From an uncultured Prevotella sp. (GTDB lineage Bacteria; Bacteroidota; Bacteroidia; Bacteroidales; Bacteroidaceae): a stretch of 61,092 bases of DNA. The notes below the pieces were generated by a model. That model saw only the letters and a list, made by a program, of their open reading frames with translations. It was not told where the DNA came from and did no database searches. The position numbers were made by a program, and so were the translations under genes. Every line of letters starts with the position of its first letter. Within the stretch, counting starts at the first letter, position 1. The DNA lies in assembly GCA_900315775.1 (NCBI GenBank), contig ONAJ01000010.1:1-61092 (forward strand), read 5' to 3'. Of the stretch, positions 45,601 to 53,370 are shown piece after piece.

Positions 45601-48600
45601 TATAGTAGTAGCGCTCCGTAGCTGAAATCTTCACGGGGTACTTGCGCTCTATGCTGAATACGGGGTATCCGAAGGTGTAGTGAGTCTCCATAGAGTCTCT
45701 CTTGCCGACAGGCCAGTTAGGCTTTCTCACTCCGTATGCGAGTGTGAGTTTCTGTTTGTCACCCGTTATGTTCTTGAAGTTGTAGTACTGGTCTCCGAAG
45801 AAGTCAAACTTCTCATAGCCTACCTGTTTGTAGTCGATGACTACTGGTGAGTGGTAGATGCGACTGTACTGAGCGTTATATTCTACGTCAACCTCGTTTA
45901 CCTCGACGCCGTTAGCATTCTTCCAGGAGCCTACGAAGTGGTCCTTGTGCATTGTCAGTGAGTCGGAGAGGTCTATCACGTCGTTTATCTGTCCGTTCTG
46001 GAAGAGGGTAGGATAGCCTTTTGCTGTAATCTGCTGTATCTTCCACTTCACTGGTGGCAGCATTACCATGTATTCACCGGTATGAACGTCAGGGGTTACT
46101 ACCATGCGGTTCAACGTAGTGTGAACGTTGGTATGGTAGTCATACTTGGTGTCGTGTGCTGTCTCATTATGAGAATACACCTCGTCGCGTTCTTTCTTGT
46201 TCTTATCCTTCACGTCGTACACCAGTCTTGAGACGTTGTCACCCTCCAGTGTGAGAACTATCTGCAGGTCGTCGCCCAGGTTGTTGCGCGACAGTGAGTT
46301 GCCCAGAGGTATCTCGCCCTGGTCCTTGCCGCCTGCCACACGTCCGATGAGCTTCACCTTTGTGTCGTCGTAGAAGATTAAGCCCGCTGCGGGTTCGGTA
46401 CAGTCTAACGGCAGACCTACGGGGTCGTCATCTTTCTGGTGATAGTAGCCTTCGTAAGCGAATGTGTGTCCATCCTTTACGGCTTGTATCTTGTGTTCAG
46501 CCGGCAGAACGTGGAAGTTGAATGTTCCTTCGAAGTTAGTAACGACCTTGCCTGCTGCGTTGTGCAACTCGTAGCCGTCAACGAGGAATGAAACACCCTG
46601 AACAGGGATGTTAGTGCCGGAATAAATTACATGACCTGAAATTCTGGAACTGTTCTCAGATACGAACGTTACGTTCTTTACCATGTTGCCACCAGGTGTT
46701 GTAGTAAAGGTGACAGGTTTCTGGTCAGTGAAGTTTTGCAGATTAGGAGCAACGGTGTATGTTGTCTCCGTACCGTTTATGTATGTAAGGTCGGTAACGC
46801 GGAAGAAACCGCTATTGTCGGTAGTTACCGTCGTAGGAGCACTGTTGTCAGGAGGAGTGACATTGATTTCTATGCCAGGAATACCAGTGCCGTCAGGGAA
46901 GCGCAGGTAACCCTCCAAGGTACATTTCTGTGAGCAGTTGGCTGTTATGGTCTTAGTCTGTTCATACTTTGTTCCTTCACAGTTGTTCGCTGCTTTTACG
47001 TAGTACTCATACTGTTTCACAGGACTGACGTCCTTATCTTCGTATTGCATGTAATTAAGCTGCTCTGCAATGCATTTGAAGTCTTCAGTACTGCCGGCAA
47101 TGCGTCGCCATACCTCGTAGTAATCTACTGCATCGTCATCGACGTTAGACCATGTCAGCAGTACAGAGCTCGGTAGCTCCTGTGCTTCCAGCGACTCCGT
47201 GTCGATGTGACCCATGTTCTCGTGGTAGAACTTGTCTTCGGGCAGGGTGGCAGCATAGCTTACCGTATCCTTGCCCAATGGCGACTTGCTGCCATCGAGC
47301 AACATTGTTATCTGGTAGGTTACGCATGCACGACTTACAGGCACCTCCATCTCGCCAGCCTGTATCTGTTCTGCTGTGATGACAGTTACGGTGCTGTCGG
47401 CTGTAGTTTTGTCAGGCTTAAGTGACTTCACCTCCATCATCATGCCGACGCGGTTGTCCCACACGTAGCGGTGAGAGTCGTCGTTAGCCTTGTAGCCCCA
47501 TGTTACCTTGACCCTATATTCGTCCTTGTCGCTCCAGTCTGCTTTGACGTCGGTAGGCTCCATAAGGGCGAGTTTGTCCAGTTGTGGCTTTACAGTTGCC
47601 ACCGTCGGGTTCTTGTCTGCCGACATACCCCACATCTGCTGTGCAGTAGCACGTACTACCCAGTAGGTAACCTGTGCTGCTCCTGAGTTTATCTGCTCAG
47701 CGGTCAGTGTGCTGAAAAGTGTGGAGTCTTTATATTCATATTTAGATATGCTGCTGTCTAATGTGACAGAACCTATCACTGCCATATCCTCATCCTTACC
47801 TGTCAGCGAGCGCAGTACGACGAACTCGTCGCCGTCCAGCACATCGTTGTAATCAGCCTCCTTTGTCTCCCAATGCAGCACCACAGCACCAGCATTAGTA
47901 AGGCTCTCCTTCGAGTAGTTCAGCACTTCGCACGTCAGGTTGCGCGGATTGTGCATCACTCCATCGCTCTTGGGGTCGTAGGTATAGAAGAGATAGCTGG
48001 GTTCCACCTTGACAATCATATTCAGGTCGTGGTGAGCCTCAGTTGCGGGCACCATCAGGAAACCTGAGTAGCTGTTATCGGGCAGCGTCAGATGAGGCAT
48101 ATCCTTTCTGTTGCCATTTTCGTCGGTGTACCAGTACTCAATCCATTTTACTACCTGGTCGCAAGTGAACGGAATTTTCAGCATTCCTTCTTCACCAGTT
48201 GCCGAACCAGGTGCGATGTCGTAGAGCTCAAAGGTGGGGTCAGCAGAAATAACAGGCAACGCATTACCGTCAACGAGCTGCCATGAGTTGGGCTCGCTGC
48301 TATTCATATTATTCACCACAGATGCCTGCTCCTTGCAATTAGCATGGTCTCCACACTCGCCCCAGTTATGAACGGTGTAAATGTGAGGATGGTCTTGACC
48401 TCCCCAGGCACTGAAATCAAAATAGCATATACTGTAATGGTCTATATTCTTCACGGAGCCATTCTCAAAGAGACGGCGAAGATCGTATGTGGCACCTTTT
48501 TCACCCCATCCGACGAAGGCACCTGCACATCTCTTTTCATTGGTATCATCGGCGTAGACAATTTTACCATCAAACAGACAGTCGCTCATCACAATCGTGT

Positions 48601-49165
48601 CCTTACGTGCATGTCCTACGAAGCCGCCGAGAAGTTCACCCGTAAATTTTGGGTTGTCATGACCTGTTATGGTAGCGGAAACCCGCACCCTCTCGATGTT
48701 GATCTTGTGGCCTTTCGAGCTTTTTCCAATCGTACCCACCAGTCCGGAAGAGTGCTTTCCGCCTGATACGTTACCAGTGACGCGCAAGTTGCGAATAGTG
48801 GCGTTGACTGCCCAGACGAAGGGAGCCATATAAAAATCATTGTTGGGATTATTAATATCCAAATTCAGCGTATGTCCATTACCGTTGAATATTCCCTGGT
48901 AAGGTGCATCCTCGTTTAGTCCCACCCAGTCGGTCACCGTGAAGTCGGCAAGCATGATGGCGTTAACTTCAGAATTACCATTAGCATCGATAACTAACTG
49001 TCTGAAGTGTTCCCAGTCTTCTGTACTACGCAGTACATGGTAACTCACTCCGTCGAGGACGAGAATTTCGTCATTCGGATCATCAGCCCATACCGTATAT
49101 GGTATCACTGACATGAGTATCATTAACAGTAATGATGTACTCAGTTTGCTTAGGTTATTTTTCAT
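39635..49165 (-). CDS. Giant (3176-residue) multidomain surface protein
   Basis: Start at ATG 49165 (MKNNLSKLSTSLLLMILM, signal ending VWADD); the longer frame begins inside the promoter. Domains by eye: GLUG-like N-terminus (GIFNGNGHTLNLD near 92); several Fn3-like modules (for example about 655-735); two carboxypeptidase-regulatory-like folds near 745 and 838 (GYLRFPDGTGIPGIEINVTP; SGHVIYSGTNIPVQGVSF); two LamG/concanavalin-like domains near 2107 and 2332 (FTVEVMVKPDATGKDM; YTLMFWFKTNDAGHG). A GWNW / GWNSIGY pair lies near 2845-2945. The last 29 residues, WYTLQGVKLEKKPAKSGVY onward, are the shared C-terminal motif. Likely a cell-surface adhesin or scaffold; the following lipoproteins may help assemble it. 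Confidence 0.85.
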   Translation of the reverse strand: MKNNLSKLSTSLLLMILMSVIPYTVWADDPNDEILVLDGVSYHVLRSTEDWEHFRQLVIDANGNSEVNAIMLADFTVTDWVGLNEDAPYQGIFNGNGHTLNLDINNPNNDFYMAPFVWAVNATIRNLRVTGNVSGGKHSSGLVGTIGKSSKGHKINIERVRVSATITGHDNPKFTGELLGGFVGHARKDTIVMSDCLFDGKIVYADDTNEKRCAGAFVGWGEKGATYDLRRLFENGSVKNIDHYSICYFDFSAWGGQDHPHIYTVHNWGECGDHANCKEQASVVNNMNSSEPNSWQLVDGNALPVISADPTFELYDIAPGSATGEEGMLKIPFTCDQVVKWIEYWYTDENGNRKDMPHLTLPDNSYSGFLMVPATEAHHDLNMIVKVEPSYLFYTYDPKSDGVMHNPRNLTCEVLNYSKESLTNAGAVVLHWETKEADYNDVLDGDEFVVLRSLTGKDEDMAVIGSVTLDSSISKYEYKDSTLFSTLTAEQINSGAAQVTYWVVRATAQQMWGMSADKNPTVATVKPQLDKLALMEPTDVKADWSDKDEYRVKVTWGYKANDDSHRYVWDNRVGMMMEVKSLKPDKTTADSTVTVITAEQIQAGEMEVPVSRACVTYQITMLLDGSKSPLGKDTVSYAATLPEDKFYHENMGHIDTESLEAQELPSSVLLTWSNVDDDAVDYYEVWRRIAGSTEDFKCIAEQLNYMQYEDKDVSPVKQYEYYVKAANNCEGTKYEQTKTITANCSQKCTLEGYLRFPDGTGIPGIEINVTPPDNSAPTTVTTDNSGFFRVTDLTYINGTETTYTVAPNLQNFTDQKPVTFTTTPGGNMVKNVTFVSENSSRISGHVIYSGTNIPVQGVSFLVDGYELHNAAGKVVTNFEGTFNFHVLPAEHKIQAVKDGHTFAYEGYYHQKDDDPVGLPLDCTEPAAGLIFYDDTKVKLIGRVAGGKDQGEIPLGNSLSRNNLGDDLQIVLTLEGDNVSRLVYDVKDKNKKERDEVYSHNETAHDTKYDYHTNVHTTLNRMVVTPDVHTGEYMVMLPPVKWKIQQITAKGYPTLFQNGQINDVIDLSDSLTMHKDHFVGSWKNANGVEVNEVDVEYNAQYSRIYHSPVVIDYKQVGYEKFDFFGDQYYNFKNITGDKQKLTLAYGVRKPNWPVGKRDSMETHYTFGYPVFSIERKYPVKISATERYYYNNDIKSDTVDIIRLSGGEVAIHNGLYNSLHSEVIQLDSVGEAIYNLETAQLPYLLRGEDALRTVTMTLEMDGTHYEAIPLRAYILNIRDIKGAKDIISHSVPQLVDILRDPPGGTSHATISKGSTLKYAYQMDMEWAAGLSMSFGEGSGFDSFQGIVGAPMGSGLVAGFNYSADTKFEMSFDLVFSGSGQRAFAYTMTAAEDISTSSDKTMVGAEADLYIGLEQNIILKRATAIRAIPDSVFKQAKGLLASGRMVEIAQGKDENGDTLHLVRDEAITYGPQVTSNFVHSQSYILTQLIPSLKNQCLSLMFTGTESEAQQRADATGQPVYLSNVPADDENFGFDYKIVVPSDNKEQFVDEVNYYKEIMTSWMLMIAQNEKEKMEARDLVQNFSTDGGSSISYSETFSSDYSEMNSYVSPITPMTSQYFDNFLKDGATSIVALVGPTVAKFLAKILQEQNGSQEVSGTRDKDNNITKIEFKMIGFQTFISLVPSLNFSVTPKHTEEKAYSRQESFTIGMDKRSHLDFDVYRVKTASTGLEGYDVHDVFLSDNFFQQVDYDEDFLKREMDLDDATYAHSFVYRTRGGATCRPYEGERISHFYNPGTVIDEKTKKIENPIITMDKQSISGVPFGEAARFKLYLANESEQPEAAYYYFTLYQNETSNPDGAKLMIDGMPLTGNGRTVEIHPGQVTEKTLEVYASEKFDYNDIKIGLISMDDIDTYQETTFDVHYLQTAGAVSITSPGDKWILNCDAPMEGESWYMPIIISGFDKNQHNFDHIEFQYKESTRGDDYWTNLCGFYADSLLYKTASGTKEMIPENGNITTRFFGEGVVIEKAYDLRAVLFCRNGNSFLTHESKVLSGVKDTRRPQLFGYPEPTDGILEVGDNIVFNFSEDIEYNYLREDANFEVVGETNNSNIQDTPSLQFDGEGYAQSEVRRNFADKDFTVEVMVKPDATGKDMPVFSHGRDGKNLQLWVTADRRLRAVVGDKVLEGDTQLNSTTFSYAALSLDYDQKKLTLFTDGKEVSLDNVTYNGYGPLIFGSTNQTDVSLRTFYTGRMLQGRIWNRVMDVNTLNFYDGRMLTGYEQGLADYYPMNEGRGDVAADLAQGAHLTLNGVNWAQPDGMSLRIDKDEQKEIKGLKLKSEFFARTAEQDYTLMFWFKTNDAGHGTLLCNGAGKKTEVGAPDKFFIGFDGPTLKYRTNGNEFILGENYSDNSWHHYAMTVNRSRQIANIYVDQNLKAQFPTDSLGAMTGDFYLGNMVWKEEGENNDVTLQDNPLTGNIDCITMFEKALPKSLIDRYANKALGGKEKDLLVYVDFERQEMQESGQLELVPFSLNKVVKPGDDGTENHDSIFVDTIDYITQRIAQKEGAPVQAYEELENLNFSFVGHDNSVLINIDEPDTRLNKRTVYATLREIPDVNGNLMASPVTISMFVDLNPLRWTRKSFSTTIYNDMYLDTNFKVDIMNTSGVAHTYTIENLPRWLTVDTATDVLEPKSERTLTFIINKDANVGTYDDIIYLTDENGLSEPLALTITIEGKKPDWTVSNEMKRHSMSIVGRVDIEGDIVTDPRDKVGVFDNKGRCMGVANINSNNSLEENLVYLSVYDSTSVASPLNFRLWHYETGKVMILTPSQKDIVFVPEGFLGSTKDPLLLHAGDMYIQNITLDTGWNWVSLNVLNDNYRDVKKLIENYKWENGDIFTDENNHIALYYYNGQWLSNNGTAQYGKMTLKVCDSYRIMVGSPRKIEMVGSILKTESDRTITVKQGWNSIGYTPIINLPVSTALADYFDNAMDGDVVKSKTEFAMFSSDGKGSGNWKGSLEYMRPGEGYMLYRKLPGEAKFIYPFYEANETFFEETGGGSANAYSGNMTLTAVADGIDLEEGDKVIAYTNAEIVGECIMKGDRIYMNIAGEANAPISFVVERGGDIIASTGNVMNYATDAISGSYKEPTKIDFATSGKDMFSQEGWYTLQGVKLEKKPAKSGVYIYNGRKKVIK

Positions 49166-49206
49166 AATATTATAAATTTGTATTAAATTTCCAGTTAGTA
49201 GTATTC

Positions 49207-49216
49207 TGCAAAGATA
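49207..49216 (-). promoter_or_regulatory. Promoter of the giant surface-protein operon
   Basis: Minus strand reads TATCTTTGCA (49216-49207), a perfect -7 box 42 bases before the ATG. A clear TTTG at -33 is not seen. Between this and the infC promoter (49220-49450) are two hairpins (GTAACTT/AAGTTAC at 49323-49341; GAAAGA/TCTTTC near 49360) and no gene. Confidence 0.7.
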
Positions 49217-49453
49217 CATTATTTTATTAAATGAGGCATTAAATGCTGGATTTTTTTATGTTTTCTCGTGCTTTTTGTTGTATTTGTTACATTAATTAAC
49301 ATCTTTTTACAGTCTGTGGGCGGTAACTTTAGATAAGTTACGTTCGCTCGACAAAACGAAAGAAGCCTCTTTCTTGTACTTCGATTTCAGTGCCTTTGTG
49401 AACAAGTTCTCAAGGCTCTAAAATCAAAGTAATTGAAAAAAAAGTGATTTTTT

Positions 49454-49485
49454 TTTGGTTTTGTCCTCGCTTATATGTAACTTTG
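49454..49485 (+). promoter_or_regulatory. infC operon promoter
   Basis: TTTG at 49454-49457, TAACTTTG at 49478-49485. The block TTGGTTTTGTCCTCGCTTAT (49455-49474) recurs upstream of pepD. Confidence 0.8.
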
Positions 49486-49522
49486 CAGCCGCAAATTTAA
49501 ATTTGAATTCAAAAAACAGTTA

Positions 49523-50218
49523 ATGAAGAACGACAAGAAAGGTAATCAATACCGCGTTAACGAGCAGATTCGTGCTCGTGAGGTAAGAATAGTAGGCGAT
49601 GACGGAAGCACCGTAATGCCTACACGACAGGCACTTGATATGGCTCGCGAAGAGGGTGTAGATCTCGTAGAGATTTCTCCTAATGCCCAGCCGCCAGTTT
49701 GTCGCATCATTGACTACAGCAAGTTCCTGTATCAGCAGAAGAAGCGTGCCAAAGAGATGAAGGCAAAGCAGGTGAAGCAGGAAGTTAAGGAAATACGTTT
49801 CGGACCCCAGACCGACGAGCACGACTACAACTTCAAGTTGAAGCACGCCAAAGAGTTCCTTGAGGAAGGTAACAAGGTACGTGCGTACGTGTTCTTCCGC
49901 GGACGAAGCATCCTCTTTAAGGAACAGGGCGAGGTGCTGTTGCTGCGTTTCGCTAACGACCTTGAGGAGTACGGAAAGGTTGACCAGCTGCCATCACTCG
50001 AGGGAAAGAAGATGTTCCTCTACATGAGTCCTAAGAAAGCTGGCGTAGCAAAGAAGAGCCAGCAGAAGGTTGACCGCGAACGTCGTGAGGCAGAGGCTAA
50101 AGAGGCAGCAAGGTTCGAAGAGGAATCGGCAGCAGAGTCAAAAGGCGGTATCTTTGCCAACGTCAAGGGAGGCGATGATATTCTTGCTAAGCTGCGCGAC
50201 GACAACAACGAAGAATAA
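49523..50218 (+). CDS. infC: Translation initiation factor IF-3
   Basis: 231 residues, longer than the 180 of E. coli because of a charged C-terminal extension from about 180 ([20 protein letters not shown]). The core is standard: [40 protein letters not shown]-type strand, [17 protein letters not shown]. Starts with ATG, not the AUU used for autoregulation in E. coli. It discriminates initiator tRNA and start codons on the 30S subunit. First gene of infC-rpmI-rplT. Confidence 0.96.
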   Translation: MKNDKKGNQYRVNEQIRAREVRIVGDDGSTVMPTRQALDMAREEGVDLVEISPNAQPPVCRIIDYSKFLYQQKKRAKEMKAKQVKQEVKEIRFGPQTDEHDYNFKLKHAKEFLEEGNKVRAYVFFRGRSILFKEQGEVLLLRFANDLEEYGKVDQLPSLEGKKMFLYMSPKKAGVAKKSQQKVDRERREAEAKEAARFEEESAAESKGGIFANVKGGDDILAKLRDDNNEE

Positions 50219-50291
50219 GAGAAAGAGTGCGTAACGCCAGGTATATGCGTTGCCACGAATATTAAGTATAACAAATAAAAACAAAAAAAAG

Positions 50292-50489
50292 ATGCCAAAA
50301 GTAAAAACAAATTCCGGTGCTAAGAAGCGTTTCGCTTTCACTGGAAGTGGTAAGGTTAAGAGACATCACGCTTACCACAGTCACATTCTGACTAAAAAGA
50401 CCAAGAAACAGAAGAGAAACCTGGTTCACCAGGCTATCGTAGATCCAAGTAACATGAAGCAGGTGCGCGATTTGCTGTGCCTCCGTTAA
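50292..50489 (+). CDS. rpmI: 50S ribosomal protein L35
   Basis: 65 residues from ATG 50292 ([20 protein letters not shown]), the conserved L35 start; the upstream extension of the frame is noncoding. Very basic with [19 protein letters not shown]. Between infC (73 bases) and rplT (26 bases). Confidence 0.96.
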   Translation: MPKVKTNSGAKKRFAFTGSGKVKRHHAYHSHILTKKTKKQKRNLVHQAIVDPSNMKQVRDLLCLR

Positions 50490-50515
50490 TTTAAAATTAG
50501 GAAAGGAAAAGAATT

Positions 50516-50860
50516 ATGCCAAGATCAGTAAATCATGTTGCTTCAAGAGCAAAGAGAAAGAGAATATTGAAACTTACACGCGGCTACTATGGCGCACGTA
50601 AGAATGTTTGGACCGTTGCTAAGAATACTTGGGAGAAAGGTCTTACCTATGCATATCGCGACCGTAAGAACAAGAAGCGTAACTTCCGTTCTCTGTGGAT
50701 TCAGCGTATCAATGCAGCTGCTCGTCTCGAGGGTCTGAGCTACTCTCAGTTGATGGGTGCACTTCACAAGGCAGGTATCGAGATTAACCGCAAGGTGCTC
50801 GCTGACCTCGCTGTTAACAACCCTGAAGCATTCAAGGCTATTGTTAAGAAAGTGAAGTAA
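50516..50860 (+). CDS. rplT: 50S ribosomal protein L20
   Basis: 114 residues, normal length. [20 protein letters not shown], then [24 protein letters not shown] and [13 protein letters not shown]-like end ([17 protein letters not shown]). Binds 23S rRNA early in assembly and in many bacteria represses its own operon. Followed by a strong terminator. Confidence 0.97.
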   Translation: MPRSVNHVASRAKRKRILKLTRGYYGARKNVWTVAKNTWEKGLTYAYRDRKNKKRNFRSLWIQRINAAARLEGLSYSQLMGALHKAGIEINRKVLADLAVNNPEAFKAIVKKVK

Positions 50861-50891
50861 AAAAGAGAATTTCTAGTCAAAATGTAATAAA

Positions 50892-50926
50892 AAATCGCCA
50901 AATAAAACGTTTGGCGATTTTTTTTT
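50892..50926 (+). terminator. Terminator of infC-rpmI-rplT
   Basis: AAATCGCCAAA and TTTGGCGATTT form an 11-bp stem, followed by a long T run. Confidence 0.92.
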
Positions 50927-50972
50927 ATGAAAAATAAACATAAAAAAGTTTTTTTGTTTCATTTTTATTTCA

Positions 50973-50980
50973 TACCTTTG
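50973..50980 (+). promoter_or_regulatory. -7 element of the ncRNA downstream of rplT
   Basis: TACCTTTG followed by CA fits TAnnTTTG. It lies after the rplT terminator, so the RNA is made independently. Confidence 0.7.
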
Positions 50981-50985
50981 CACCC

Positions 50986-51170
50986 ACGATATAAGTTTCT
51001 AATTCGGAAATCTGGGCGACTCCAATTACTACACGGAACTAAAGTCGTTTAGCCTCACGGCAAAATATATAATAGGTATAACAATATTTTTTGCGTGGGC
51101 TTTGCTTTTTAAGTGTAGTAGGCAGTCCAGAGCCTCCCCGGTTAGGAAGTCAAAGCACCACGCTTTTTTT
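50986..51170 (+). ncRNA. Structured RNA of the Bacteroidales-1 type (possible 6S RNA counterpart)
   Basis: About 185 bases with their own promoter and no reading frame. The 3' end is a long hairpin in which GCGTGG-GCTTTG (about 51092) pairs with CAAAGC-CCACGC (51151-51163), followed by seven T. Position directly downstream of the L20 gene with a private TAnnTTTG promoter and a terminator is the published hallmark of Bacteroidales-1 RNA. I recall a later proposal that these are 6S RNAs, which I could not check. Exact 5' end estimated from the promoter. Confidence 0.7.
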
Positions 51171-51212
51171 ATGCCCTGACTTTTCCCGCACGGTTTACTC
51201 TGTTTCTGTGGT

Positions 51213-53363
51213 TTACTCGTTGACTTGTTTTATGGACAATGAGATGCGGTGTCGTCTGTAGTCAACCTCGATAACCTTCACGCGTACGTGCTGATGAAGG
51301 TGTACTGCCTCGTTAGGATCTTTTATGAAGCGGTTTGAAAGTTGTGATATGTGTACAAGACCGTCCTGATGAACACCTATGTCAACGAAGGCACCGAAGT
51401 TGGTGATGTTGGTGACGATGCCTGGCAGCACCATTCCCTCTACGAGGTCGTCAATCTCCTTGACGTTTTTGTCGAACTCGAATTCCTCAATCTGCTCACG
51501 CGGGTCAAGACCTGGTTTCTCGAGTTCCTTCATGATGTCCGTGAGGGTAGGGATACCCACATCCTCGCGCACGTACCTATTTATATTAATGGTATCGCGT
51601 TTCGTCTTGTCGCTCATAAGTTGTGCCACGTTGCATCCGCAGTCCTTAGCCATCTGTTCCACGATGGGGTAGCTCTCAGGATGTACGGCGCTGTTGTCGA
51701 GAGGGTTCTTGGCGTTGGGGATACGAAGGAATCCGGCACATTGCTGGAAGGCTGCAGGTCCCAGTCGGGGCACCTTCTTCAGCTGTGCACGCGAGGTGAA
51801 GGCTCCGTTCTCTCGTCGGTAGTCCACAATATTCTTTGCCAACGTAGGACCCAGTCCGCTGACGTACGTCAGGAGGTGTTGACTTGCCGTGTTTAGGTTT
51901 ACGCCAACAAGGTTCACGCAGCTCTCCACCGTCTGGTCCAGGGAGTGTTTCAGTTTCGTCTGGTCAACGTCGTGCTGATACTGTCCTACGCCGATGCTCT
52001 TAGGGTCTATCTTCACCAGCTCTGCCAACGGGTCCATCAGTCGGCGTCCTATGCTTACAGCACCTCTTACGGTGACGTCTTCGTCGGGGAACTCCTCGCG
52101 TGCCACCTTCGATGCGGAATATACTGAGGCGCCGTCTTCGCTGACAGTAAAGACTGATGGGGAAGCATCCTTTCCGGTGGAACCAGAAAGCACGTCGTCT
52201 ATAAAATCCTTCGTCTCACGACTTGCCGTTCCGTTACCTATAGCTATAGCTTCAATGTTGAAGTCTTTAATCATTTTCTGCACATGCATCGTTGCCTGCA
52301 TACGGTGGTTTACAGGCGGGTGGGGGAATATAGCCTCGTGGTGAAGCAGGTTACCCTGTGCGTCGAGACATACCACCTTACAGCCCGTGCGGAATCCCGG
52401 GTCTATACCCATAACGCGTTTCTGTCCTAACGGTGCCGACAGCAGCAGCTGACGCAGATTACCCGTGAACACTTTTATTGCCTCTTCGTCGGCATGTTCC
52501 TTGCTGATAGCAGCAAACTCCGTCTCGATGCTTGGCTCCAAGAGTCGTTTGTAGCCGTCCTCGACAGCCTCTTGCAACAGTTTCTGACACTTCCCGATAC
52601 CCCTTACGTAGTGACGTTTCAGTCGGTCTATGCACTCTTCGTCGTTTGTAGATATGTTTATGCGCAGGATACCCTCACTCTCGCCTCGTCGCATAGCCAG
52701 CAGACGGTGACTGGAACAGCGTTTCAGCGGTTCTGACCAGTCGAAGTAGTCTGAGTATTTTGCTGCTTCGTCAGAGTCTTTCTTTGTCTTTACCACCTTC
52801 GATGTTATCGTTGCCTCGCGACGGAAGGCGGCACGCACCTGTTGGCGCGACTGCTCGTTCTCGCTGATGTCTTCGGCAATGATGTCCTGTGCTCCTTGCA
52901 GAGCCATCTTAACGTCTTTCACGTCACCCTTCACAAAACGTTCCGCAGCACGTTGTGGGTCCTGCTCACGTTGCATGAGTATGATGTTTGCCAACGGTTC
53001 CAGTCCCAGTTCGCGAGCCACCTGAGCACGTGTTCTGCGTTTCGGCTTGTACGGCAAGTAGATATCCTCCAGCTCTGTAGCGTTCCAGCACTCGTCGATA
53101 CGGCGTTTCAGTTCGTCGGTTAGTTTTCCCTGTTCGCTGATAGTGGAGATGATGGTCTCCTTGCGTTTGGCAGTCTCCTTTAGTTTGTCGTTGAGGTTAG
53201 CTATCTGTGCTATCTGCACCTCGTCAAGTCCTCCTGTGCGCTCTTTGCGGTAGCGCGAGATGAAAGGAATGGTACATCCCTCGTCGAGGAGTTTCAGGGT
53301 ATTCTCTACGGCGTCGTTGTGTAGCGACAGCTGACTGGCTATTATCTTCGTGAAAACGTTCAT
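51213..53363 (-). CDS. tex: Tex-family RNA-binding protein with S1 domain
   Basis: 716 residues. N-terminal Tex helical region (CTIPFISRYRKERTGGLDE), YqgF-like domain (RVMGIDPGFRTGCKVVCLDA), helix-hairpin-helix motifs (LLTYVSGLGPTLAKNIVDYR) and a C-terminal S1 fold (GMVLPGIVTNITNFGAFVDI). Cytoplasmic, linked to transcription and RNA handling; the exact role is not settled. Overlaps nothing, 7 bases before the next minus-strand gene's end. Confidence 0.95.
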   Translation of the reverse strand: MNVFTKIIASQLSLHNDAVENTLKLLDEGCTIPFISRYRKERTGGLDEVQIAQIANLNDKLKETAKRKETIISTISEQGKLTDELKRRIDECWNATELEDIYLPYKPKRRTRAQVARELGLEPLANIILMQREQDPQRAAERFVKGDVKDVKMALQGAQDIIAEDISENEQSRQQVRAAFRREATITSKVVKTKKDSDEAAKYSDYFDWSEPLKRCSSHRLLAMRRGESEGILRINISTNDEECIDRLKRHYVRGIGKCQKLLQEAVEDGYKRLLEPSIETEFAAISKEHADEEAIKVFTGNLRQLLLSAPLGQKRVMGIDPGFRTGCKVVCLDAQGNLLHHEAIFPHPPVNHRMQATMHVQKMIKDFNIEAIAIGNGTASRETKDFIDDVLSGSTGKDASPSVFTVSEDGASVYSASKVAREEFPDEDVTVRGAVSIGRRLMDPLAELVKIDPKSIGVGQYQHDVDQTKLKHSLDQTVESCVNLVGVNLNTASQHLLTYVSGLGPTLAKNIVDYRRENGAFTSRAQLKKVPRLGPAAFQQCAGFLRIPNAKNPLDNSAVHPESYPIVEQMAKDCGCNVAQLMSDKTKRDTININRYVREDVGIPTLTDIMKELEKPGLDPREQIEEFEFDKNVKEIDDLVEGMVLPGIVTNITNFGAFVDIGVHQDGLVHISQLSNRFIKDPNEAVHLHQHVRVKVIEVDYRRHRISLSIKQVNE

Positions 53364-53370
53364 ATTTTTT

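Noticed and set aside
49523-49525. AUU start for infC as in E. coli
   Set aside because: A normal ATG begins the conserved N-terminus and no in-frame ATT upstream gives a better one.
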